DNA of 10,843 nucleotides. Source: B8-G4 sp033720735. GTDB lineage: Bacteria > Bacteroidota > Bacteroidia > Chitinophagales > Saprospiraceae. The DNA lies in the NCBI GenBank assembly GCA_033720735.1, contig JAWWBX010000127.1:1-10843 (forward strand), given 5' to 3'. A model generated the notes under the pieces. The model made no database searches, had not been told where the DNA came from, and worked only from the letters and a program-made list of their open reading frames with translations. Each line of letters begins with the position of its first letter. Positions within the stretch are counted from its first letter, which is position 1. This document shows, one piece after another, positions 5,860 through 10,843 of the stretch. Position numbers and translations under genes: made by a program.

Positions 5860-6102
5860 CTATCCTCCACTCACCGGAGGGATCAATACAATTTCATCGC
5901 CTTCCTGAACCGTGTGGGTGTCGGAGACATACTCCTCGTTGACCGCGCAGCGCAAGGAGCGCAGCTTGTCAAAATCAGGGTAGGTGGCGTGCAAGGCGGC
6001 TTTGAGATCACCGATCGTGCTGCCGGACACCAACTCCCAATTCAGCTTGCGCTCCTGCAAGATGTCGCGGGCAATACCGAAGGCGATGAGCGTCACTTCC
6101 AT
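5860..6102 (-). CDS. moaD: Molybdopterin synthase sulfur carrier subunit MoaD
   Basis: MoaD is a ubiquitin-fold sulfur carrier; its C-terminal Gly-Gly is adenylylated by MoeB and thiocarboxylated. The 80-residue product starts with MEVTLIAFGIARDI, has the internal VNEEYVSDTHTVQEGDEIVLIPP typical of the fold, and ends VSGG. ATG 6102 gives the usual family length; ATG 6126 would add 8 residues (MICVCLQD). Neither has a good ribosome site. The gene follows the acyltransferase gene by 45 bases on the same strand, so it is probably transcribed from the BKACE promoter or from one inside the upstream genes. The terminal glycine codons double as the moaE Shine-Dalgarno. MoeB is not in the window. Confidence 0.93.
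   Translation of the reverse strand: MEVTLIAFGIARDILQERKLNWELVSGSTIGDLKAALHATYPDFDKLRSLRCAVNEEYVSDTHTVQEGDEIVLIPPVSGG
5864..5868 (-). promoter_or_regulatory. moaE ribosome binding site made of moaD Gly-Gly codons
   Basis: On the leftward strand the moaD end reads AGT GGA GGA TAG, followed by T and the moaE ATG. GGAGG is 5 bases from the start codon, and the arrangement copies the moaA/moeA junction base for base over GGAGGATAGTATGAC. Confidence 0.85.
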
Positions 6103-6147
6103 GTCTTGCAAACATACGCAGATCATGGAGCAACGGGTGTCTTTCCG

Positions 6148-6816
6148 CTAGCTGTTCTCGCGCACGACTCTGGCAGGCACACCATATGCGACCACGTCCG
6201 CAGGAATGTTTTTGGTCACGACCGACCCGGCACCGATCACCGAACGCGCACCGATATGGATCTGATCGATGATCGTCGCACCTGCGCCAACCGTCACATC
6301 CCGTTCCAGATGGCAAACACCGGCCAGCGTAACGCCTGGATTGAGACAAGCGAAATCGTCAAGCACGGTATGATGACCGACACTGACATTGCGGTTGATC
6401 ACCGAGAAATCCCTGATTTTGGCATACGGAGCAATGGAAGCTCCCGGACCCACATGCACCCCATGGCCCAGTGCAACCTGGGCTCCCACGGTGGCCATAG
6501 GATGGACGAGGGAGTAATACTGATCAGCCCCGATGTCGTGGTGGTTGAAGAAGTACGTGAAGATCGCGCGGCGGGCCTTTCCGATCGATCCCAGGACTTT
6601 CGGCACCACCGGATCGGGTTGATAGTGGTCGGCATCGATCACGCTCCACGTCACTCCGGCCACGGTAAAATCGTGACCCCGGGAGGTGTTTTGCTCTTCT
6701 GGAATATTGGCCACGATCTGGATGGAACAACCGTCCGGGTGCAACCTGGCGAGGAGGTCGCAGATCACCGCCAGAGCGAAGTGGCTCTTGCCGAGGACAT
6801 CATAGTGTGGCTTCAA
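6148..6816 (-). CDS. NeuD/PglD-like left-handed beta-helix acyltransferase
   Basis: Members of this family transfer acetyl or other acyl groups from acyl-CoA to sugar amino or hydroxyl groups, usually for surface glycans. The 222-residue product has an N-terminal sugar-binding Rossmann-like half (YDVLGKSHFALAVICDLL near residue 5). From about 105 it has hexapeptide repeats: VHPMATVGAQVALGHGVHVG, INRNVSVGHHTVLDDFACL with the likely catalytic His near 147 in VGHH, and VGAGATIIDQIHIGARSVIG. It ends VAYGVPARVVREN. No ATG is available. TTG 6816 is preferred because it gives MKPHYDVLGKSHF and has AAGAAG just upstream; TTG 6843 is the alternative. It overlaps the BKACE gene by 17 bases, implying coupling. 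The acyl donor and acceptor are unknown. Confidence 0.83.
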   Translation of the reverse strand: MKPHYDVLGKSHFALAVICDLLARLHPDGCSIQIVANIPEEQNTSRGHDFTVAGVTWSVIDADHYQPDPVVPKVLGSIGKARRAIFTYFFNHHDIGADQYYSLVHPMATVGAQVALGHGVHVGPGASIAPYAKIRDFSVINRNVSVGHHTVLDDFACLNPGVTLAGVCHLERDVTVGAGATIIDQIHIGARSVIGAGSVVTKNIPADVVAYGVPARVVRENS

Positions 6817-7654
6817 CGCGCTTCTTTGAATTGTAGAAACCAAGGTTCCCGAATGCCTTTGCCGTCATCAGCTTGCGTTCGTGGATCTCCATCAGGGTGT
6901 GGACGCGCCGTAGCAGGTCAGCATTGCTGGCAAGGCGCGACCGACCGGCATCAAGAAAGAGATTGTCTTCCAGCCCCACCCGCACTCCGCCACCGAGTGC
7001 AATGGCAATGCTGTTGGCGGGCAATTGCTGCGCGCCGATCCCGCCCAGGGCCCAGTGACTGTCTGCAGGCAGCTGGCTCAAGGCAGCTCCGATCGACTGG
7101 GCATTGACCTGCATGCCGGCCACATTGCCCAGGATGATATTGAAGTAGAAAGGCGGTGTGATCCGCGCTTTTCGCATCAGGTAGCGGGCGTAATTGATCA
7201 TGCCCAGGTCAAAGATCTCCAGCTCTGGGTGCACACCATACTCCTGCATCTTGGTCGCCAACTTCGCGATCATGTCGGGATCATTGACACTGGCCTGCTG
7301 CGGAAAGTTGAGAGAGCTCAGGGTGAGTGATCCCATGTCCGGATAGAGCTCGATGGCTTCTGACCGTTTGGCAAACTCGTTGAAGTTGCGGCCGCTCAGG
7401 GACAGACAGATCACCAGTTCGGGGCAGTATTTGCGCACCCCCTCAAGAATGCGTGCATACACTGCTTTCTGATAGGTCGGCGCACCCCGTTCATCCCGCG
7501 CATGCAGGTGGGTCACCGTGATCCCGATCTCATTGGCCTGATGGACCTGCTCAATGATCTCCTGCGCCGACAACGGCACATGCGGGGTCATTGCCCGTGT
7601 AGGGATCATGCCCGTCGGCGTAAAGTTGATGATGACATCCTGCGTCGTCTGCAT
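6800..7654 (-). CDS. BKACE family (DUF849) beta-keto acid cleavage enzyme
   Basis: BKACE enzymes are zinc-dependent TIM barrels that condense a beta-keto acid with acetyl-CoA and release acetoacetate plus a new acyl-CoA; the founding member Kce acts on 3-keto-5-aminohexanoate. The 284-residue protein has the family opening INFTPTGMIPTR, the zinc ligands HLHARD (His49, His51), CLSLSGRNFNEF near 83, SLTLSSLNF near 109, and VRVGLEDNLF with Glu229 as the third zinc ligand. ATG 7654 is preferred over an upstream GTG at 7702 because QTTQDVIINFTPTG begins as homologues do. The start has a weak ribosome site. The gene is first in the leftward unit, divergent from the glycosyltransferase. The substrate cannot be read from sequence; linkage to glycan genes rather than lysine fermentation genes is notable. 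Confidence 0.88.
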   Translation of the reverse strand: MQTTQDVIINFTPTGMIPTRAMTPHVPLSAQEIIEQVHQANEIGITVTHLHARDERGAPTYQKAVYARILEGVRKYCPELVICLSLSGRNFNEFAKRSEAIELYPDMGSLTLSSLNFPQQASVNDPDMIAKLATKMQEYGVHPELEIFDLGMINYARYLMRKARITPPFYFNIILGNVAGMQVNAQSIGAALSQLPADSHWALGGIGAQQLPANSIAIALGGGVRVGLEDNLFLDAGRSRLASNADLLRRVHTLMEIHERKLMTAKAFGNLGFYNSKKRVEATL

Positions 7655-7751
7655 GGCGGCTTGTCTACCCGCAATGTAACAACATCCGAACACAAAGGCC
7701 ACCTGGCCGAAGGCTCGGCGCGCCGGGGCAATTTCCTATTTTGCCGGCGCC
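7655..7751. promoter_or_regulatory. Divergent promoter region of the two glycan units
   Basis: These 97 bases separate the BKACE start from the membrane glycosyltransferase start and must hold any promoters unique to both. I see a GGCGCGCC palindrome near 7715 but no convincing -35/-10 pair in either direction. Confidence 0.4.
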
Positions 7752-9410
7752 ATGACCAGGAAACGTACGAAAGCGGCGCGTGCCAAACAGTCGAATACCC
7801 GCTGGTATGAAAGTGATCTGCCATATGTGGTCCTGGCAGTGGTCGTGGGTATGCTCATCCTTGCCAGCCGCATCCACTTCCTGCCCATTCCACTGGATCG
7901 CGATGAGGGCGCCTATGGATACCTGGGGTGGATGGCCTTGTCCGGAGGAACGCCGTACGTGGACTTCTACGAGATGAAGCCGCCGCTCCTTTTTTACAGC
8001 TATGCAGCGATTGTCGCTCTGTTTGGCAAGACGCCGGCAGGACTACACCTGGCAGCGCTTCTGATCCATGTTTTCAATGCATGGATGGTCTATCGTCTTG
8101 GGACCCGTGTCTGGGAACGTACCGGAGGCGTGATCGCGGCAATGGTGTTCCTGATCTTCGGGATGAATATGCAGGCGGCAGGCTTTGCGTTGCAATCGGA
8201 ACATGTAGTACTGGCATATGCCCTGCCCGGATTATACCTGACCCTGGTCGGGATGCAGGACCGTCATCGCCGGCGTTTATTCTGGGGTGGGCTGCTCCTG
8301 GCGGCATCGGCACTCGTCAAACAGTCGGGCATCTTTTTGTGTGCGGCGGGCGTGGTGCTGGTGGTGTTGTACGCGCTGCCGCTGCGCAACTGGGAGATCC
8401 GGAGGCTTGGTAAAACGGTGCTGGCATTTGTCGCAGGTGCTTTTGTGCCGCTGGTCGTGTGCGGTCTGCTGCTGGCGGTAGCAGGTGCGCTGGACGCATT
8501 CTGGTACTGGATCTATGAGCACCCCGCCAGCTATGTGACTGACCGGGCGGATGCGGGCCTCGACCAACTCATCTTTTTCTGGCGGGGAATTTCTGAACGA
8601 CACTGGACCTGGCTTGGTCTGGCCGCTGCAGGGCTGCTGGCGCTTCCGGCCGTGCGTGGTGTCGACTGGCGTCTCAAAGCATTTTTGCTCGTTTTTCTGG
8701 TGTTGTCCTTCCTGACGATCGTCCCAGGCAACAGATATTACGGGCATTATTGGTTGCTGTGCTTCCCGTCGTGGTGCCTGCTCGTGCCGGGATGCATCAT
8801 TGCACTGCGCAATCTGCTCAGGTCACGATCCGGAACGCGCAAACTTGTTTGGTTGCCGCTGGTCCTGCTCACCGCCGCTACCGCCTGGCACTTCTCAGGC
8901 CTGTGGAGATATTATTTCAACACCGAGCTTGATACCGTGATGAAGCTGGCGTATCGCGACAATTATTTTCCCGAGCACCAGATCGTAGGGGATTTTCTCC
9001 GTGACCAGCTGCAACCCGGAGATCAACTCATGGTGTTGGGTTCGGAGCCCCAGATCTATTTGTATGCCAGGCGCAAATCACCGAGTCGTCATTTCTACCT
9101 GACATTTACGTCCAAGGAGCTTCCTGAAGCCCGGCGCTGGGAAGATGAAGTCATCCAGACCATCTCGACCAGTAAGCCCGACTACCTTGCCTTCATCTAC
9201 GAGCCGTATTCTTGGATGTTCAAGGCAACTTCTCCACGCAAGTTGTACAACTGGGCGCATGCCCTTGCCCGCACCAAGTATGAGACGGTCGGACATATGG
9301 ACCTGGTGAAAGGGCTGCACACGAATCATCTCATCACCGGGCCGCAGGCGATGACTCATTCACCGGCAACACCGCATTATATCAAGATCTACAAACGCAC
9401 CACGCAGTGA
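7752..9410 (+). CDS. GT-C fold membrane glycosyltransferase (PMT/ArnT-like)
   Basis: This is a 552-residue polytopic inner-membrane protein of the GT39/GT83-like superfamily, which uses polyprenyl-phosphate sugars on the outer face. After a short basic tail the first membrane segment is at about 24-44. The first external loop has the acidic signature LDRDEGAYGYLGW (Asp49, Asp51, Glu52), followed by YEMKPPLLFYSY near 73, the KPP element seen in this family. About nine to eleven hydrophobic segments follow up to about residue 390, then a soluble C-terminal domain of about 160 residues (SEPQIYLYARRKSP, ISTSKPDYLAFIYEP). ATG 7752 has no strong ribosome site. The stop overlaps the next gene (GTGA). 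Acceptor and sugar are unknown; the downstream GT2 may supply the lipid-linked donor. Confidence 0.87.
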   Translation: MTRKRTKAARAKQSNTRWYESDLPYVVLAVVVGMLILASRIHFLPIPLDRDEGAYGYLGWMALSGGTPYVDFYEMKPPLLFYSYAAIVALFGKTPAGLHLAALLIHVFNAWMVYRLGTRVWERTGGVIAAMVFLIFGMNMQAAGFALQSEHVVLAYALPGLYLTLVGMQDRHRRRLFWGGLLLAASALVKQSGIFLCAAGVVLVVLYALPLRNWEIRRLGKTVLAFVAGAFVPLVVCGLLLAVAGALDAFWYWIYEHPASYVTDRADAGLDQLIFFWRGISERHWTWLGLAAAGLLALPAVRGVDWRLKAFLLVFLVLSFLTIVPGNRYYGHYWLLCFPSWCLLVPGCIIALRNLLRSRSGTRKLVWLPLVLLTAATAWHFSGLWRYYFNTELDTVMKLAYRDNYFPEHQIVGDFLRDQLQPGDQLMVLGSEPQIYLYARRKSPSRHFYLTFTSKELPEARRWEDEVIQTISTSKPDYLAFIYEPYSWMFKATSPRKLYNWAHALARTKYETVGHMDLVKGLHTNHLITGPQAMTHSPATPHYIKIYKRTTQ

Positions 9411-9826
9411 GCGCACATACTACTTATACGATTCCATTTCAGGTTGTTGGCCGTCCTGAGGAGGGATTCCATGCGATCATGGAATGCGCAAGAGAGGTCC
9501 CATTCGACATCAAACGGACGTTTGTCACCACCGGTACCCCGGTCGACGTCGAGCGTGGCGGACATGCGCATTTCAATACCGAGATGATCCTGATCGCGGT
9601 CAACGGAACGATCACGATCGCAACCGAAGACCGTTTCGGGCACAAGGAGGAGATCACCCTGGGGTCGCCGGCCAAGGGCATTTTTCTGCCAACCCTGTGC
9701 TGGCATACCATGCGCTATTCGGTTGATGCGATCCAGCTCGTTCTGGCTTCGACCAACTACCGCGCAGAGGACTATATCCGTTCTTACGATCGCTACCTCG
9801 AGATATGTCAGGCTTACCGCAAGTAA
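9407..9826 (+). CDS. FdtA/QdtA-like dTDP-4-keto-6-deoxyhexose 3,4-ketoisomerase
   Basis: This is a small cupin enzyme that moves the keto group of dTDP-4-keto-6-deoxyglucose from C4 to C3, preparing the sugar for 3-amination. The 139-residue length equals the family norm. Visible signatures are VPFDIKRTF near 30, ERGGHAHF near 49 with the two catalytic histidines (HAH), GSPAKGIFLPTLCWHTM near 86, and the family end ASTNYRAEDYIRSYDRYLE. The start is GTG at 9407, overlapping the preceding stop. The following gtrA-like ATG overlaps this stop by one base. The usual partner aminotransferase (FdtB/QdtB) and acyltransferase do not follow directly, although an acyltransferase gene lies about 2.6 kb away on the other strand. 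A WxcM-like non-isomerase role is possible. Confidence 0.85.
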   Translation: MSAHTTYTIPFQVVGRPEEGFHAIMECAREVPFDIKRTFVTTGTPVDVERGGHAHFNTEMILIAVNGTITIATEDRFGHKEEITLGSPAKGIFLPTLCWHTMRYSVDAIQLVLASTNYRAEDYIRSYDRYLEICQAYRK

Positions 9827-10233
9827 TGCGCAGATGGATCTCCCCGCTGCGCCTGTTCCGCTTCGCCACTGTTGGTGCATTCTGTACCGGATTGAGCCTG
9901 GCACTCAATTTTGTTTTCCTCAAACTGGTCGGCACCCCCCTCATCCCGACCTATGTGGCCGTGTATTCAGGCACGATCCTCCTGTCCTTTCTGCTCAACA
10001 GCCGATTTACGTTCAGGACCACGGTCAATCTCCCCAACGCGATCCGCTATTTCGCGATCTACCTTTCCGCGATGGGACTGGGAGTCCTCTTGCTGATGTT
10101 GTACCGGTCGGTGTTCGATTTTGAAAACTGGGTCTATCCGTTCATGAGTGCACCGATTACCGTACTTTGGAACTACACATGGTCTTCCCGTGTGCTGAAG
10201 AAGACGCTGACATCATGCGAACCGGCACCCTGA
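9826..10233 (+). CDS. GtrA-family membrane protein
   Basis: GtrA proteins are small four-helix membrane proteins thought to flip or assist polyprenyl-phosphate-linked sugars, usually beside a GT2 enzyme. The 135-residue product has hydrophobic segments at about 11-34, 38-58, 71-92 and 100-118. The family-typical polar/aromatic motif LLNSRFTFR follows the second helix, and WNYTWSSRVL follows the fourth. ATG 9826 shares one base with the preceding stop (TAATG); ATG 9805 would add seven residues and overlap further. The GT2 gene starts 19 bases before this stop. Its role as partner of the adjacent GT2 and GT-C enzymes is inferred from the common gtrA-gtrB-type layout. Confidence 0.9.
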   Translation: MRRWISPLRLFRFATVGAFCTGLSLALNFVFLKLVGTPLIPTYVAVYSGTILLSFLLNSRFTFRTTVNLPNAIRYFAIYLSAMGLGVLLLMLYRSVFDFENWVYPFMSAPITVLWNYTWSSRVLKKTLTSCEPAP

Positions 10234-10843
10234 GCATCATTCTGCAATCGTACGAGTCCTCGTCCACTCTGCCCCGGACGACAGAAACGATCCTGGCGCA
10301 CATGGATCAAGAGGGAATCCCCGTGGAAGTCATCATCGTTGATGATGGTTCCCGCGATGATTCCTTTGCTGTTGCCCGGTCGATTGCGCGCAGCAATCCG
10401 CGGGTGCGGGCCTACCAACTGGCCAGGAACGTTACGACCCCTTACGCCCAATTCGCCGGCATGCGGCTGGCTAACGGCGACTGTGTGGTGAGCGTGCCGG
10501 ACGATCTGCAACGTCCATTAAGTGTGGTGGTTGCAATGTATCGCGCCTGGCAAGAAGGCCACCAGGTGGTGATCGGCCACCGGGCGAGCCGCAACGACGG
10601 ATGGCTCAATGACCTCTTCTCACGCTGGTATTACCGACTTATGAACCGCCTCTCTGACGTCCGGTTCCCGCCGGGAGGCGCCGATGGGTTCCTTGCTGAC
10701 CGGGAGGTCATCGACATCCTGAACCAACGCATCAGTCCGGTCAACACCAGTACCGTCGTCGAGGTATTACGCTTGGGTTTCGATCCACATTTTATCCCTT
10801 ACGACCGCCCACCGTCTGATCGCAAATCGCGTTGGTCGCTGCG
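10215..10843 (+). CDS. GT2 polyprenyl-phosphate glycosyltransferase (DPM1/GtrB-like), partial
   Basis: The frame is open from ATG 10215 to the window edge (209 codons) and lacks its 3' end. It shows the GT-A nucleotide-sugar fold: LSIILQSYESSSTLP at the start, VEVIIVDDGSRDDS near 40, and LARNVTTPYAQFAGMRLANGD near 68-88. VSVPDDLQRP is near 92, where the usual DADLQ metal motif reads PDDLQ. GGADGFLADREVIDIL is near 153, and DRKSRWSL near 203 corresponds to the acceptor-loop KW motif. Such enzymes load a sugar onto undecaprenyl phosphate at the cytoplasmic face; GtrB-like members then have two C-terminal membrane helices, which would lie beyond the edge. It overlaps the GtrA gene by 19 bases, supporting a functional pair. 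Sugar specificity is unknown. Confidence 0.9.
   Translation, partial: MRTGTLSIILQSYESSSTLPRTTETILAHMDQEGIPVEVIIVDDGSRDDSFAVARSIARSNPRVRAYQLARNVTTPYAQFAGMRLANGDCVVSVPDDLQRPLSVVVAMYRAWQEGHQVVIGHRASRNDGWLNDLFSRWYYRLMNRLSDVRFPPGGADGFLADREVIDILNQRISPVNTSTVVEVLRLGFDPHFIPYDRPPSDRKSRWSL

Noticed and set aside
5731..7107. A 458-codon open frame on the + strand opposite moaE, moaD, the acyltransferase and BKACE
   Set aside because: It crosses four well-supported genes on the other strand, has no recognisable domain and is rich in the Arg, His and Asp expected from reverse-strand reading of high-GC genes.

Overview
The window (about 55-58% G+C by eye, genes packed head to tail on both strands) looks like a chromosomal segment of a Bacteroidota-type or related bacterium. 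This is an inference: the MoeA here has MDGIAI where MDGYAV is usual and a GGVSKGKFDY loop, and the 3-keto acid cleavage protein starts with an NFTPTGMIPTR segment, all of which I associate with that group. No rRNA, tRNA or CRISPR is visible. The taxon is not proven by anything in the window.

The left two thirds (about 190-6100) is an almost complete molybdenum cofactor (Moco) locus in three transcription units. Leftward: moaC then mobA (stop/start overlap ATGA). Rightward, divergent from moaC: an xdhC-type Moco maturation gene, a SufU/IscU-like scaffold gene, moaA, moeA. Leftward again, converging on moeA: moaD, moaE, downstream of two sugar/acyl genes. Together they cover GTP to cyclic pyranopterin (MoaA, MoaC), dithiolene formation (MoaD, MoaE), molybdate insertion (MoeA), guanylylation (MobA) and delivery to, or sulfuration of, an apo-enzyme (XdhC). 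No MogA/MoaB, MoeB, molybdate transporter or molybdoenzyme is in the window.

The roughly 330-base gap between moaC and xdhC holds three imperfect direct repeats with a 56-57 base period. Two carry an identical near-perfect palindrome (GTATATC-TAC-GATATAC), the obvious candidate for a shared operator. The first bases of the moaC transcript could also fold around a 7-bp closing stem. The moeA/moaE convergent gap is a dense array of hairpins, the first of which contains the moeA stop codon in its loop. The extreme left edge carries 46-base tandem repeats.

The right third (about 6150-10843) is surface-glycan biosynthesis. Leftward: a BKACE (DUF849) enzyme overlapping a NeuD/PglD-like left-handed beta-helix acyltransferase, which run on into moaD-moaE. 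Rightward, divergent: a GT-C membrane glycosyltransferase, an FdtA/QdtA-like dTDP-sugar 3,4-ketoisomerase, a GtrA-family membrane protein and a GT2 polyprenyl-phosphate-type glycosyltransferase cut by the window edge. The last four genes overlap each other by 1-19 bases and look like one operon. A speculative reading is that BKACE makes an unusual acyl-CoA which the acyltransferase attaches to an (amino)sugar handled by the neighbouring glycan genes.
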